Shown here one piece after another: positions 1 to 9,671 of a stretch of 64,000 bases of DNA (position 1 is the first letter of the stretch; each line of letters starts with the position of its first letter). The translations under genes were made by a program, and so were the position numbers. A model generated the notes under the pieces. It was not told where the DNA came from, did not search any database, and saw nothing but the letters and a program-made list of their open reading frames with translations. Origin of the DNA: Affinundibacterium macrobrachii (lineage in GTDB: Bacteria; Pseudomonadota; Gammaproteobacteria; Burkholderiales; Burkholderiaceae_D); the NCBI RefSeq assembly GCF_014652415.1, contig NZ_BMYT01000003.1:124001-188000 (forward strand), in the 5' to 3' direction.

Positions 1-560
1 CACAATTGAATATCTCTCCACTGAATTGGGCATGTGTAAACACGCCTTTGCCAGATCAACATACGATCAATCCTTATGTTCATTTGATGCAGCGTGTTGA
101 TATTAAGATTTTTGATCAATTGTTTGATGCGCCTGTGCCTGCGGTTGCTGCCAATTCTGTTACAGCAACTTCAACTGAAGCAACAAGCGAATCAAACACA
201 AGTATTGAACCCTTGGCTGATGAGATCAAAATCGATGATTTCGCCAAAGTGGATTTACGTATTGCGAAGATCGTCAACTGTGAACATGTAGAGGGCTCTG
301 ATAAACTTTTACGTCTGACTCTAGATGTGGGTGAAGGCAAGACGCGAAATGTATTCTCTGGAATCAAATCTGCTTACCAACCTGAACAGTTAATCGGCAA
401 GTTCACCGTCATGGTGGCCAATTTGGCACCACGTAAGATGAAATTTGGTATGTCAGAAGGCATGGTTTTGGCAGCTTCTGCGGCGGATGAAAAAGCCAAT
501 CCAGGCCTGTACATCTTAGAAGCATGGCCTGGTGCGCAACCGGGTATGCGTGTCCGTTAA
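1..560 (+). CDS. metG: Methionyl-tRNA synthetase, C-terminal part (partial)
   Basis: The frame is open from the left edge, so the gene starts outside the window. The first ~45 residues (TPLPD...MQRVD) match the end of the anticodon-binding region of MetG. A low-complexity Ser/Thr/Glu linker follows, then a Trbp111/EMAP-type tRNA-binding OB-fold ([45 protein letters not shown], and a terminal PG). This appended domain dimerises MetG and strengthens tRNA binding. The enzyme charges tRNA-Met in the cytoplasm. Family assignment is firm; only the catalytic domain is missing from view. Confidence 0.93.
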   Translation, partial: QLNISPLNWACVNTPLPDQHTINPYVHLMQRVDIKIFDQLFDAPVPAVAANSVTATSTEATSESNTSIEPLADEIKIDDFAKVDLRIAKIVNCEHVEGSDKLLRLTLDVGEGKTRNVFSGIKSAYQPEQLIGKFTVMVANLAPRKMKFGMSEGMVLAASAADEKANPGLYILEAWPGAQPGMRVR

Positions 561-575
561 TTCTTCAAACGCACA

Positions 576-1052
576 ATGGACATCGTTATACGCGAAGCCA
601 ATACCGAAGATGCGCCGCTGTTGGCGCATCTGACCCGAGCCTGCTGGGCGGGTAAAGTTGCTGCTACCTCATCTGGCCATACCGAAAGCAGTGAAAAAGT
701 CGCTGAAGAACTCAGCTTAGGTGGCGGCTTTATTTTGTTAGTGGATGAAGAACCAGCAGGTTCTGTGCGTTGGTTACCCGTCGATGGTGAAACTAATACT
801 TGGGAAATGCGCCGTATGGGCATACTCCCTGCCTTCCGTGGTGAAGCACTTTCTCAACATTTGCTCGAAGCCGTCATTCATCAAGCGCAAACCTCTGGCG
901 TAGAAGAATTGCGTTTAGGTGTACGTACCGACCAACCGCGCCTAGTTGACTTATATACCGCTTACGAATTTGAGTTGGCTCCCGAACTCGAATATGCGCA
1001 CGCCAATCCCAATGAACCAATGCCGCATGTGATGCGCCGTTTTCTGCGCTAG
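576..1052 (+). CDS. GNAT family N-acetyltransferase
   Basis: A 158-residue single-domain GNAT protein. The acetyl-CoA binding region is visible as RRMGILPAFRGEALSQHLL (about residues 82-100), followed by a C-terminal segment typical of the fold (LVDLYTAYEFE). The motif is an atypical version of Q/RxxGxG/A. It lies 15 nt after metG in the same direction and may be read through from it. The substrate cannot be deduced. Confidence 0.8.
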   Translation: MDIVIREANTEDAPLLAHLTRACWAGKVAATSSGHTESSEKVAEELSLGGGFILLVDEEPAGSVRWLPVDGETNTWEMRRMGILPAFRGEALSQHLLEAVIHQAQTSGVEELRLGVRTDQPRLVDLYTAYEFELAPELEYAHANPNEPMPHVMRRFLR

Positions 1053-1144
1053 CAATCGATTAGCCGCATATATCCCAGTTTGATCGGCGCTCGTGTTTGT
1101 GCCTGTGTTTTTGTTTGTCTTTGTCTTTTTCAATTGGAATAATT

Positions 1145-2941
1145 ATGAGTATCTCTATCCCAGAACGCCTGAGTGAACTCCGCGCAGCAATGGCCAAATT
1201 CGACGTTGATGCATGCTTGATTCCATCCGCCGACCCACATTTATCCGAATATTTACCAGCACGCTGGCAAGGTCGCGAAGTTTTTTCTGGCTTTACAGGG
1301 TCAGTTGCGACTCTCATCGTAACGCAAGATTTTGCTGGTTTATGGGTTGATAGCCGCTACTGGTCACAAGCAGAAATTGAGTTAGCGGGCTCTGGTATCC
1401 AGATGATGAAAATCCAATCAGCTGCAGCGACTGCGCATATCGATTGGCTTGCACAGCATTTGCAAGCTGGGCAAACACTAGCGGTTGATGGCAATGTGTT
1501 GGGACTAGCAAGTGCTCGTGCATTACAAACAGCCTTAGAGGAAAAACAGATCAAGATCAACACGCAACTCGATCTTTTAAATGAAGTCTGGCATGACCGT
1601 CCTGCTCTACCAGATGCAGCGATCTATGAGCACTTAGCACCATTTGCGGTCGTCAGCCGTGCTGACAAGCTCGCCGCAGTACGCGCGCAAATACAAGCCA
1701 AGGGGGCAAATTGGCATTTTGTCTCAACGGTTGACGACATCGCGTGGATTTTCAATTTACGTGGTGCGGACGTTAACTACAATCCTGTGTTTGTCTCGCA
1801 CGCTTTAATTGGCTTGGATAGCGCGACCTTGTTCACACCATTACATAAAGTCTCGCAACAAATCGCTGACAACTTAGCGCAAGACGGTGTTGTCTGTCAG
1901 CCCTATGAAAACGCAGCAAGTGCCTTGCAAGTTCTGAATGCTAGCTCAACCCTGTTGATTGATCCACGTCGCATTACTTATGGTTTTCAACAGGCGATTC
2001 CCAAACACGTCAAGGTCGTCGAAGCGCTAAATCCATCGGTCTACAACAAATCGCGCAAACATCAAAACGAAGCACAATTCGTTCGCGAAGCCATGGAACA
2101 AGACGGTGCTGCATTATGTGAATTCTTTGCTTGGTTCGAACAGACACTGGGTAAGCAGCGCATTACAGAAATCACGATTGACGAGCAAATCTGTGCCGCG
2201 CGTGCACGTCAGCCACATTTTATTTCACCCAGCTTTGGTACTATCGCAGGCTTTAACGGGAATGGCGCGATGCCGCATTATCGCGCAACGGCGAATTCGC
2301 ATGCAGTGATCGAAGGTAATGGTTTGTTATTAATTGATTCAGGAGGCCAGTATCTAAACGGCACCACCGACATCACGCGCGTGGTTCCAGTTGGCACGGT
2401 ATCCGCCGAACAAAAGCGCGACTTCACGCTGGTATTAAAAGGCATGATCGCACTCTCGCGTATGCAATTCCCGTACGGTACTTACTCCACCGTACTCGAT
2501 ACGGTGGCGCGCGCTCCGATGTGGGCAGAGGGAATTAATTATGGTCATGGTACTGGTCACGGTGTCGGTTACTTCCTCAACGTGCATGAAGGCCCACAAT
2601 CGATTTCTGGTGCCATTCCGAATAGCGATATGGTGATGGAAATCGGCATGATCACGTCGAATGAGCCTGGCATTTATCGCCCAGGAAAATGGGGCGTACG
2701 TATCGAAAATCTCTTATTATGTGTTCCCGCACAAACAACAGAATTCGGCGACTATTTGAAGTTTGAAAGCTTGACCTTATGCCCGATTGATACGCGTTGC
2801 ATCGCCCTCGACTTAATGCAGCAAGAAGAAATCGATTGGCTAAACGCCTATCATCAAGAAGTACTACAGCGCCTGTCCCCTCGGGTACAAGGCCATGCTT
2901 TAAATTGGCTAAAACAACGCACTTTAGCGATCAGCAAATAG
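1145..2941 (+). CDS. Xaa-Pro aminopeptidase (aminopeptidase P, M24B)
   Basis: A 598-residue cytoplasmic metallopeptidase releasing N-terminal residues that precede proline. The N-terminal half holds the two creatinase-like domains of the long eukaryote-like APP form (SxDPHxSEYxPxR, FTGSxA). The C-terminal pita-bread domain carries the dinuclear metal ligands: D398 and D409 (LIDSGGQY...TTDITR), a histidine in GHGTGHGVG, and glutamates in TSNEPGIY and RIENL. I chose the ATG at 1145 because the 16 upstream in-frame residues (MCLCFCL...) are not part of the family. The length fits the ~600-aa APP class, longer than E. coli PepP. Confidence 0.92.
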   Translation: MSISIPERLSELRAAMAKFDVDACLIPSADPHLSEYLPARWQGREVFSGFTGSVATLIVTQDFAGLWVDSRYWSQAEIELAGSGIQMMKIQSAAATAHIDWLAQHLQAGQTLAVDGNVLGLASARALQTALEEKQIKINTQLDLLNEVWHDRPALPDAAIYEHLAPFAVVSRADKLAAVRAQIQAKGANWHFVSTVDDIAWIFNLRGADVNYNPVFVSHALIGLDSATLFTPLHKVSQQIADNLAQDGVVCQPYENAASALQVLNASSTLLIDPRRITYGFQQAIPKHVKVVEALNPSVYNKSRKHQNEAQFVREAMEQDGAALCEFFAWFEQTLGKQRITEITIDEQICAARARQPHFISPSFGTIAGFNGNGAMPHYRATANSHAVIEGNGLLLIDSGGQYLNGTTDITRVVPVGTVSAEQKRDFTLVLKGMIALSRMQFPYGTYSTVLDTVARAPMWAEGINYGHGTGHGVGYFLNVHEGPQSISGAIPNSDMVMEIGMITSNEPGIYRPGKWGVRIENLLLCVPAQTTEFGDYLKFESLTLCPIDTRCIALDLMQQEEIDWLNAYHQEVLQRLSPRVQGHALNWLKQRTLAISK

Positions 2942-2951
2942 AAAGTTAGAG

Positions 2952-3473
2952 ATGAGCGATTCCAAAACGTATATCGTCACGCCAGCCAGCAAACAAGATT
3001 TTGCTGGCATTAAAGCACTCTACCAAAGCGTGGCAAGACAAGGTGGCGGGATCGCGCGCACCGAAGAAGAAATCACCGACGATTACATACACCATAATTT
3101 AGAAAACGCACTAACACGTGGCATCTGTTACCTTGCAAAATCAGCTGATCAGGTCGTTGGTGAGATCCACGCTTATCGACCTGTGCCGACGCTATTCGCT
3201 CATGTGTTATCTGATCTGACGATTGCAGTCCATCCCGATTTTCAAGGATGCGGTGTTGGGCGCGCGATCTTTAGCGCTTTACTCGACGAAGTAAAAGCTA
3301 AACATCCGCACATCCTACGCGTCGAGCTTTTTGTCCGTGAATCAAATCTCAAAGCGCAAGCGTTTTACCAAAGCCTAGGCTTCCACATCGAAGGGCGCTT
3401 TCAACAACGTGTGCGTCGGCTCGATGGCGAACTCGAAGCGGATATTCCTATGGCATGGGTGCGCCAGAACTAA
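2952..3473 (+). CDS. GNAT family N-acetyltransferase
   Basis: A 173-residue GNAT enzyme. Motif A is clear at about residues 88-105 (LTIAVHPDFQGCGVGRAIF, with the Q-x-x-G-V-G-R acetyl-CoA pyrophosphate loop), followed by VELFVRESNLKAQAFYQSLGF (motif B). The start ATG is 10 nt after the aminopeptidase stop, with GTTAGAG as a weak ribosome site, so the two genes probably share a transcript. The C-terminus (FQQRVRRLDGELEADIPMAW) resembles RimI/YhhY-type acetyltransferases, but the substrate is unknown. Confidence 0.85.
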   Translation: MSDSKTYIVTPASKQDFAGIKALYQSVARQGGGIARTEEEITDDYIHHNLENALTRGICYLAKSADQVVGEIHAYRPVPTLFAHVLSDLTIAVHPDFQGCGVGRAIFSALLDEVKAKHPHILRVELFVRESNLKAQAFYQSLGFHIEGRFQQRVRRLDGELEADIPMAWVRQN

Positions 3474-3485
3474 TACAACTAATTC

Positions 3486-4328
3486 CTATTTTTTTTCAGG
3501 GGCAATTACAAATAGCTTTTGAAGTGCGAATAAAAGCATCGGTTGATAAAGCGGATGTACTTCATTGAAAGACGTACATTCCCAATATAATAGTTTAGGC
3601 TTTTGATCAGCCAACATTTGTAGGAATCGACCAAGGTAACTATTCATTACCAACTTTCCATGATCAAATAAGTAAAGGTTCTTAATTTTTGAATTTTGAG
3701 GCCTCCACAATTCAGGAAATTTTGAAGTTAAATATTCATCATTCCAAATCAACTGTGGACTAATCACGATATAGGTCTGAAAATTTTCAGGCGTACGAAG
3801 CAAGACCTCTAAAGTGAACAGTCCTGCCCAAGAATCGCCAACCAAGACACGCTCTTCCGTTCTCGGATATCGCAGTGAAATTTCAGTAATGAGTTCTTCA
3901 TTTAAAAATCGACGAAATAACTCCGCCCTCCCCAAATTTCGGAAATTCGCTTTATCTATTTCACTCTCACTCGTGCCAACAAAATCAAGCAATTTAGTGT
4001 CTTCTATTGCCACTAAAATGATGGGACTAATCATTCGTAATTTGATAGCGTTTTTCACCCAATTTGCAACATAGGAAAAATCATCCGCTGTTTGACTATT
4101 GAGAAGATAAACAACAGGAAATGACTTCGTTCGATTTAGTTTATATTCATCTGGCAAATAGACATTAATATGTCGTTTCTCTCTCAAGTTTTCAGAATTG
4201 ATATCTAGGGACTCAACAATGACTAACGGCTTATTTTCCACTTGTGCAAAGGCAGGCAATACATTCATCAGGCCGAATACAAACAGGGTGGCGATAAGCA
4301 GGTGATTGACTGACATACTTTTTTCCAT
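3486..4328 (-). CDS. Secreted alpha/beta-hydrolase esterase (Fes/BesA-like), copy 1
   Basis: A putative esterase of the PF00756 type, about 280 aa. It starts with a signal peptide (hydrophobic run HLLIATLFVFGLMNVLPAFAQ) and is probably periplasmic. The nucleophile elbow reads VGDSWAGL (GxSxAG) and a late His (NEVHPLYQP) is the likely catalytic base. I prefer the start at 4328 (MEKSMSV); 4316 (MSVNH) is also possible, while the longer upstream extension has no signal character. It lies 64 nt downstream of a close paralogue on the same strand and looks more diverged than that copy. Family members hydrolyse siderophore or other acyl esters; the substrate here is not known. Confidence 0.8.
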   Translation of the reverse strand: MEKSMSVNHLLIATLFVFGLMNVLPAFAQVENKPLVIVESLDINSENLREKRHINVYLPDEYKLNRTKSFPVVYLLNSQTADDFSYVANWVKNAIKLRMISPIILVAIEDTKLLDFVGTSESEIDKANFRNLGRAELFRRFLNEELITEISLRYPRTEERVLVGDSWAGLFTLEVLLRTPENFQTYIVISPQLIWNDEYLTSKFPELWRPQNSKIKNLYLFDHGKLVMNSYLGRFLQMLADQKPKLLYWECTSFNEVHPLYQPMLLFALQKLFVIAPEKK

Positions 4329-4392
4329 AATTAGGTCATCGAGGGCACGATGATAAAGCTCGCTATAACACGCGCACATTTCGTACAAGATT

Positions 4393-5232
4393 TCATTTTT
4401 GCACTGAAATCGGGGTAAACAACTTACGAAATGCATTCATAGCCGCTGGATGATAAATCGTTGCGTGGGTTTCTTTAGCGAAGTGCTCATAAGTCCAACT
4501 CAGCCCTTCTGGTTTACTCGTTGTCAGCATCTGCGCAAATCGTTGAATTGCTGTTGCCATCCCCACTTGACCGCTGCTAGCAAAAAATAAGTTCTTCGCC
4601 AATCTAGGCTGCGATTGCAACTTCTTCGCAAAGTCTGCAATCAACTTTTCATCATTCCACCACAAACTAGGATCGATCGCGATATAGGTTTGAAACACAT
4701 CGGGAGTTTGAAATAAGGTCTCGATCGTAAATAATCCAGCTAAAGACTCACCAACCAAGGCGCGCTCTTGCGTGGTGCGATAGCGTTGTTCGATTTCAGG
4801 AATGAGCTCCTTAATCAAAAAGCGACGATACAGTTCCGATCCACCCAAATTCGGTATCGCTTTTTTATCTAATTCGCTTTCGCTAGGCCCGGTCAAATCG
4901 CGACGTCGCACGGTATTTTCTATGCCAACTAAGATAAATGGGCGCATGCTGCCATTCGCGATAGAGACTTGCATGAGGCCAGCGATGTGCAAGAAATCTT
5001 CCGCTAGCCCACCATCGGGCATGTAAATCACAGGATAGGATTTGCTCTGATTTAACTTGTAATCATCTGGTAAAACCACATTGATGCGCCTTGTTTCTTG
5101 CATGGTTTTAGACGCGAGTTCTAAAGATTCGCCGATGATTAATGGTTTGACTGTGACTTGTGCTTGGCTAGTCGATGTAAATGCCAAGCTGATAGCTAGC
5201 AAAGCAGTGGAGATAAAGTGATGGAGTTGCAT
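4393..5232 (-). CDS. Secreted alpha/beta-hydrolase esterase (Fes/BesA-like), copy 2
   Basis: A 279-residue paralogue of the gene just downstream. It has a signal peptide (MQLHHFISTALLAISLAFTSTSQAQ), a conserved NVVLPDDYKLNQSKSYPVIY strand region, the nucleophile elbow VGESLAGL (GxSxAG), the FQTYIAIDPSLWWND segment, and a late His (KETHATIYHPA). The arrangement fits Fes/IroE/BesA-type esterases exported to the periplasm. Tandem duplication with divergence suggests related but distinct substrates. No iron-uptake genes flank it, so a siderophore role is only one option. Confidence 0.83.
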   Translation of the reverse strand: MQLHHFISTALLAISLAFTSTSQAQVTVKPLIIGESLELASKTMQETRRINVVLPDDYKLNQSKSYPVIYMPDGGLAEDFLHIAGLMQVSIANGSMRPFILVGIENTVRRRDLTGPSESELDKKAIPNLGGSELYRRFLIKELIPEIEQRYRTTQERALVGESLAGLFTIETLFQTPDVFQTYIAIDPSLWWNDEKLIADFAKKLQSQPRLAKNLFFASSGQVGMATAIQRFAQMLTTSKPEGLSWTYEHFAKETHATIYHPAAMNAFRKLFTPISVQK

Positions 5233-5490
5233 TGTGGTCTCTCAAATGATGGCGATGTGAATTCTCGCTGCGCTCCAAACCTGTCTTTGGGAATATGGGC
5301 GCAAAGCCTTGTTAATGCAATTTTGACTAATTAATGAATTACTGTCTATCTAGTCGTGCTAGATCGTGATCTGAAATGAATTTTTTTGCGGAGCTTACTT
5401 TGAACCGAAGGTCTTATCAATCTTGTGGTGCTGATTCGGTCATTTGGCTGCTACTTTATATTTTCTCTCACACCGCTCGGAGGCAGGACC

Positions 5491-5531
5491 GCCCTCACCC
5501 CAACCCTCTCCCGCTTGCGGGAGAGGGAGTT
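5491..5531. repeat. REP-type palindromic repeat, copy 1
   Basis: This sits inside the 444-bp gap between the esterases and rsfS. The core 5504-5527 is a perfect palindrome centred on CCCGCTTGCGGG, preceded by CCCTCACCCCAA. The same unit recurs near 62,236 (inverted) and 62,370, so it is a dispersed extragenic palindrome. The rest of this gap shows no convincing gene apart from the terminator that follows. Confidence 0.8.
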
Positions 5532-5571
5532 TTTGGCGGCAGGTTCGACCTGATTAAAAAATTCTGACAAG

Positions 5572-5610
5572 AAAAAAGGAGAAAGTCCCAAAAGACTTTC
5601 TCCTTTTTTT
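5572..5610. terminator. Bidirectional rho-independent terminator
   Basis: Arms 5572-5587 and 5594-5610 form a stem built on GGAGAAAGTC / GACTTTCTCC, flanked by a run of A on one side and T on the other. It can stop transcription of rsfS (minus strand) and anything arriving from the left. Confidence 0.85.
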
Positions 5611-5676
5611 AGCCTAAATCGTCTGCAAAATTGATCGCAAAATCGACAGCGATCTCGCAACAATTTTCCCGAAGAA

Positions 5677-6357
5677 TTACTCTGCTGTCTTACGACGCGT
5701 AGTTGCTTTCTTTGCTGCCGCCTCTTTCGATGATGCAGTTGCTGTCTTCGTCGCTGCGACTTTTACACGACCGCCAGATGGAATCTTTGGTGTTGCGGAA
5801 GTTGCACGAGGCTTGCGGACTGGCTTCTCACCTGCCAACTCAGCAGCCACTTTGCTCACGCGTGGTTTGCGTTTTGGCTTTTCGTCTTCTACTGTCGTTT
5901 GAATCGCCATCATATCTGGCGTTACTTCGACTGGTGCTGCTTTAGAACGTGAGCGTTTTGGTTTTTCTTCATCCAAAGGACCAGCAGTCATTTTCGAAGC
6001 GCGTGGTGCACGTTTCGCTGCGCCCATCTTCACTTCTTTGCCGCCCCAAATTTCTTCCAAACGGTAATAAGCACGAATCGCAGGTTGCATGATGTGTACC
6101 ACCATGTCGCCCAAATCAACCAGCACCCATTCACCAGTCGCTTCACCTTCCATACCAACGATGTCGCCACCGTTTTCTTTAACCTTGTCGCGTACAGAAG
6201 CAGCGAGTGCTTTGGTTTGGCGATTAGAAGTACCTGATACTACGCAAACGCGATCGAACAAGCTGGTGATTTCGGTGGTGTCGAAGATTTGTATGTCTTG
6301 ACCTTTAACGTCTTCTAATGCGTCGAAGACCAATGTTTGCAGTTTTTTGATATCCAT
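5677..6357 (-). CDS. rsfS: Ribosomal silencing factor RsfS with long basic tail
   Basis: Residues 1 to about 110 are a complete RsfS/YbeB/Iojap domain (VFDALEDVKGQDIQIFD, VCVVSGTSNRQTKALA, GEWVLVDLGDMVVHIM, YYRLEEIW). RsfS binds ribosomal protein L14 and blocks subunit joining when nutrients are short. The protein is 226 aa, about twice the usual ~105-130. The extra C-terminal half is rich in Lys/Arg/Pro/Ala with repeated K-P-x-R-K/S-R units and ends in a Lys/Ala/Thr tract, resembling histone-like tails. It sits downstream of nadD, a common pairing. A terminator follows it. Confidence 0.92.
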   Translation of the reverse strand: MDIKKLQTLVFDALEDVKGQDIQIFDTTEITSLFDRVCVVSGTSNRQTKALAASVRDKVKENGGDIVGMEGEATGEWVLVDLGDMVVHIMQPAIRAYYRLEEIWGGKEVKMGAAKRAPRASKMTAGPLDEEKPKRSRSKAAPVEVTPDMMAIQTTVEDEKPKRKPRVSKVAAELAGEKPVRKPRATSATPKIPSGGRVKVAATKTATASSKEAAAKKATTRRKTAE

Positions 6358-6446
6358 AATGTCCTATCTATCTTAATTTCTTATCATCCTGATTGCTGCG
6401 TCACTACTAGGTAGATACTGCATTTATTCAGCTTAATCGTTTTGCG

Positions 6447-7175
6447 CTAATTGTAAATGTGATGCACTTGAAGATAGTCTAACACCTTGCGTGGAATAAG
6501 CGAGGTGGTTTCCTTGGTTTGCCCTTGTTGCTGCAATTCGTCGCGAATTCGTGTTGCAGAAATATCCCAAGCCAGATCAGTTTCTAGCCAAGTTTTACCA
6601 AAAGAGCATTGCTTTAGATCTTCAATAGCGCCATTTGCTTGCTGCCAGAGCGCGGCAAATTCGCTGGGTAATGTGTCGAGTTGCAAGCTGTAGCCTGGTC
6701 TTGCGGCAACGACGATATGTGCTAAATTAAAAATTTGTTGCCAGTTTTTCCACGTTGCGAAATTGTGAAATTGGTCGGCACCAATTAGCAAAATAAGCGC
6801 GATCTCCTCATTTAACTGAGCATTACCCCATTGAGATCGCATATTAGTTAAGGTATCCACCGTGTAGCTAGGAATCTGCGTCGCTGCACGTTCTACCTCT
6901 TGTTGGTCGATGCTGTAAGGCACGGATAATTGCCCATCAAATGCCAATTCCAACATCTTAATTCTTTGTTCGGCGCTTGCTTTTAAACCCGCTTTTTGCC
7001 AAGGTTGGCCAGCCGGAACTAAGCGCACTTCATCGACTTTAAGCAGCATTGTAAAATGCTGCACCAGTGCGACATGTCCATTATGAACGGGATCAAAACT
7101 ACCGCCAAAGACCAGCACCGAGCGCTGGATCCTTGTTGCTGCGGCAGGTTCGGAAGGAGCGGATTTTACACCCAT
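6447..7175 (-). CDS. nadD: Nicotinate-nucleotide adenylyltransferase
   Basis: A 242-residue NadD, which converts nicotinate mononucleotide and ATP to deamido-NAD. The N-terminal nucleotidyltransferase signature is visible ([15 protein letters not shown], about residues 23-37), and the [10 protein letters not shown] motif near residue 210 corresponds to the family ISSTxxR. The start overlaps the 3' end of hemF by 10 nt, suggesting translational coupling. About 20 residues precede the first strand, slightly longer than typical. Confidence 0.95.
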   Translation of the reverse strand: MGVKSAPSEPAAATRIQRSVLVFGGSFDPVHNGHVALVQHFTMLLKVDEVRLVPAGQPWQKAGLKASAEQRIKMLELAFDGQLSVPYSIDQQEVERAATQIPSYTVDTLTNMRSQWGNAQLNEEIALILLIGADQFHNFATWKNWQQIFNLAHIVVAARPGYSLQLDTLPSEFAALWQQANGAIEDLKQCSFGKTWLETDLAWDISATRIRDELQQQGQTKETTSLIPRKVLDYLQVHHIYN

Positions 7176-8065
7176 TCCTTGTGTACCAAGAAATCAGTCG
7201 CCAATTTGGCTTCTGCACTACCCGCTTCGGGCCTCCAATCGTAGCGCCATTTCACGATCGGCGGCATCGACATTAAGATCGATTCAGTACGACCGCCTGA
7301 CTGCAGACCAAATAGCGTGCCGCGATCAAAGACCAAATTAAATTCTACGTAACGGCCACGACGATAGGCTTGAAAATCGCGTTCAGTTTCGCCATAAGCG
7401 AGATCTTTGCGACGTTCGAGAATCGGGCGATAGGCTTTCAAAAAGCCATCACCTACGCTCTTGGTCATCGCAAAGCTTTGTTCAAATGATTGCTCATTAA
7501 AATCATCAAAGAAAATACCACCTACGCCACGCGCTTCTTTGCGATGTTTGAGATAGAAATACTCATCACACCATTTTTTAAAGCGTGGATGTAAATCCGC
7601 ACCAAATGGAGTCAAGGCATCTTTGCAAGTTTGATGAAAATGCTTGGCATCTTCTTCAAAGCCATAATACGGGGTCAAATCCATACCGCCGCCAAACCAC
7701 CATACCGGATCTTGTCCTTCAGCATAGGTGGTAAAGAAGCGCACATTCATGTGAACGGTTGGTGCATAAGGATTGCGTGGATGGAGCACCAACGACACGC
7801 CCATCGCTTCCCAGCGGCGCCCTGCTAATTCCGGACGACTCGCGGCAGCAGATGGTGGCAAGTTTTTACCCATCACATGCGAAAAATTCACACCGCCACG
7901 TTCAAATACATTGCCTTCTTCAATCACACGCGAAATACCACCGCCACCTTCTGGACGCTCCCAGCTATCAGTGATAAAGCGGCAGCCATCAACTTCTTCC
8001 ATCGCAGCAACGATGGAGGCTTGTAGGCCTAGTAAATAGTCTTTAACGGAATTAGCGTCAGTCAT
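7166..8065 (-). CDS. hemF: Aerobic coproporphyrinogen III oxidase
   Basis: A 299-residue oxygen-dependent enzyme converting coproporphyrinogen III to protoporphyrinogen IX in haem synthesis. Family signatures are intact: [21 protein letters not shown], the [13 protein letters not shown] segment, [10 protein letters not shown], and the C-terminal [20 protein letters not shown]. Length matches E. coli HemF. It is upstream of and overlaps nadD; purD lies before it in the same direction. Confidence 0.96.
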   Translation of the reverse strand: MTDANSVKDYLLGLQASIVAAMEEVDGCRFITDSWERPEGGGGISRVIEEGNVFERGGVNFSHVMGKNLPPSAAASRPELAGRRWEAMGVSLVLHPRNPYAPTVHMNVRFFTTYAEGQDPVWWFGGGMDLTPYYGFEEDAKHFHQTCKDALTPFGADLHPRFKKWCDEYFYLKHRKEARGVGGIFFDDFNEQSFEQSFAMTKSVGDGFLKAYRPILERRKDLAYGETERDFQAYRRGRYVEFNLVFDRGTLFGLQSGGRTESILMSMPPIVKWRYDWRPEAGSAEAKLATDFLVHKEWV

Positions 8066-8103
8066 GTAATTTCAAGAATTGTGTGCAGTTGATTTATTTT
8101 TCT

Positions 8104-8170
8104 ACGGCAGAGGCGCAGAGTACGCCGAGAAATTGAAATTACACCTCTGCGTACTCTGTGCCTCTGCGGT
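8104..8170. repeat. Intergenic inverted repeat (CTCTGCG...CGCAGAG type)
   Basis: Arms 8108-8124 and 8150-8166 match with one mismatch (CAGAGGCGCAGAGTACG and its complement), separated by about 25 nt. This unit type, with CTCTGCGTACTCTGTGCCTCTGCGG, is a common dispersed intergenic palindrome in bacterial genomes. It lies between hemF and purD and could fold in RNA from either. Confidence 0.75.
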
Positions 8171-8198
8171 TTAAGTTGTTTGCATTTAGTGCTTGCGC

Positions 8199-9473
8199 TC
8201 AGTGCTTTCGATTCAGTGCACGCCAGCCAATATCTTTACGGTATTGCGCGCCTTTGAATTGAATCTTTTCAACTACATCATAAGCATGTTTTTGCGCAGT
8301 TTTGACCGTATCGCCAAGACCGACCACGCATAATACACGGCCACCAGTCACACTCAACTTGCCGCCTGCTAATGCGGTACCAGCATGGAAAGTGATGCAA
8401 TCAGCAGTTTCTGCAGGAATGCCCGTAATATCTGCACCTTTTTCTGGTGCGTCTGGGTAGCCCGCTGCTGCCATCACCACGCCCATTGCGGTGCGTCTAT
8501 CCCATTCGAGTTCAACCGTGTCTAGCGTACCGTTAACTGCATGCTCCATCACGCTGATGAAATCTGTTTTGAGACGCGACATAATCGGTTGCGTTTCTGG
8601 ATCGCCCATGCGGCAATTGAATTCCAAAGTCTTAGGATTGCCCGCTTCATCAATCATCAGACCCGCATACAAAAAGCCTGTGAACACGATGCCGTCTTTC
8701 GCCATGCCTTGCACAGTCGGTTGAATAATTTCGCGCATCACGCGCGCATGCAATTGTGGCGTCACGATCGGTGCTGGGGAATACGCGCCCATGCCGCCAG
8801 TGTTTGGCCCTTGGTCATGATCAAGCAAGCGCTTGTGATCTTGGCTAGTCGCTAATGGCAAAATATTTTTGCCATCCACCATCACGATAAAACTCGCTTC
8901 TTCGCCAGCCAAAAATTCTTCAATGACGACACGCGCACCGGCATCACCAAGCTTGTTATCCGATAACATCATATCGACCGCAGCATGTGCTTCGTCAGCA
9001 GTCATCGCTACCACGACGCCCTTACCTGCCGCCAAGCCATCCGCCTTAATCACGATAGGCGCGCCTTTTTTGTTCAGATAGTCATGTGCTGCTTGTAAGT
9101 CGGAGAAGGTTTGGTATTCCGCAGTGGGAATATGGTGACGGTGCATGAAGGCTTTAGCAAAATCTTTAGAGCTTTCGAGTTGTGCTGCTTCTTTTGTTGG
9201 TCCAAAAATTTTCAGACCTTTTTCACGGAAGATATTCACGATACCCGCCGCGAGTGGCACTTCTGGCCCCACCACGGTGAGGCCAATATGCTCTTGAATC
9301 GCGAACTCCGCCAAAGCATGCGGATCGGTGATATTGATATTCTTCAGGTTTTTATTCAATTCTGTACCGCCATTTCCTGGCGCAACAAAAATCGTTTGCG
9401 CACGTTCAGATTGCGCTAATTTCCATGCCAATGCATGTTCACGACCACCGGAGCCGACTACGAGAATTTTCAT
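8199..9473 (-). CDS. purD: Phosphoribosylamine-glycine ligase
   Basis: A 424-residue GAR synthetase, the second step of purine synthesis (ATP-grasp). It shows the N-terminal GSGGREHALAWKL, the VGPEVPLAAGI stretch, IKADGLAAGKGV, the ATP-grasp core (VIEEFLAGEEASFI; DHKRLLDHDQGPNTGGMGAYSP) and the metal-binding LEFNCRMGDPETQ. Length and all motifs are normal. It is followed by hemF 133 nt downstream, separated by an inverted repeat. Confidence 0.96.
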   Translation of the reverse strand: MKILVVGSGGREHALAWKLAQSERAQTIFVAPGNGGTELNKNLKNINITDPHALAEFAIQEHIGLTVVGPEVPLAAGIVNIFREKGLKIFGPTKEAAQLESSKDFAKAFMHRHHIPTAEYQTFSDLQAAHDYLNKKGAPIVIKADGLAAGKGVVVAMTADEAHAAVDMMLSDNKLGDAGARVVIEEFLAGEEASFIVMVDGKNILPLATSQDHKRLLDHDQGPNTGGMGAYSPAPIVTPQLHARVMREIIQPTVQGMAKDGIVFTGFLYAGLMIDEAGNPKTLEFNCRMGDPETQPIMSRLKTDFISVMEHAVNGTLDTVELEWDRRTAMGVVMAAAGYPDAPEKGADITGIPAETADCITFHAGTALAGGKLSVTGGRVLCVVGLGDTVKTAQKHAYDVVEKIQFKGAQYRKDIGWRALNRKH

Positions 9474-9550
9474 TATTTACTCTGAATAGTTGAGTTGAAT
9501 TGATGTTTGCTACGAATTGCGACTTTTTCGCTAAATCAAAACGCGAACCT

Positions 9551-9671
9551 AAGATGTTTCAGAAATTCAATTTCAGGGATGCTGCGCTAGGCGCGCACCG
9601 GAGCAATACGTCGGTATTGCGAGGATGCGCAACAACGCGAAGCGCCCTGTAATTTAATTTATAAGCATCTT
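9551..9671. repeat. 121-bp inverted-repeat element (MITE/REP-like)
   Basis: Long imperfect arms at 9551-9578 and 9645-9671 (AAGATG...AAATT.AATT..AGGG against its complement) enclose a small perfect hairpin, GCAATAC/GTATTGC at 9603-9620. The right arm contains the stop codon of the YebC gene (9670-9672), so the element abuts or was captured by the gene end. It fills the gap between purD and yebC. Confidence 0.65.
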
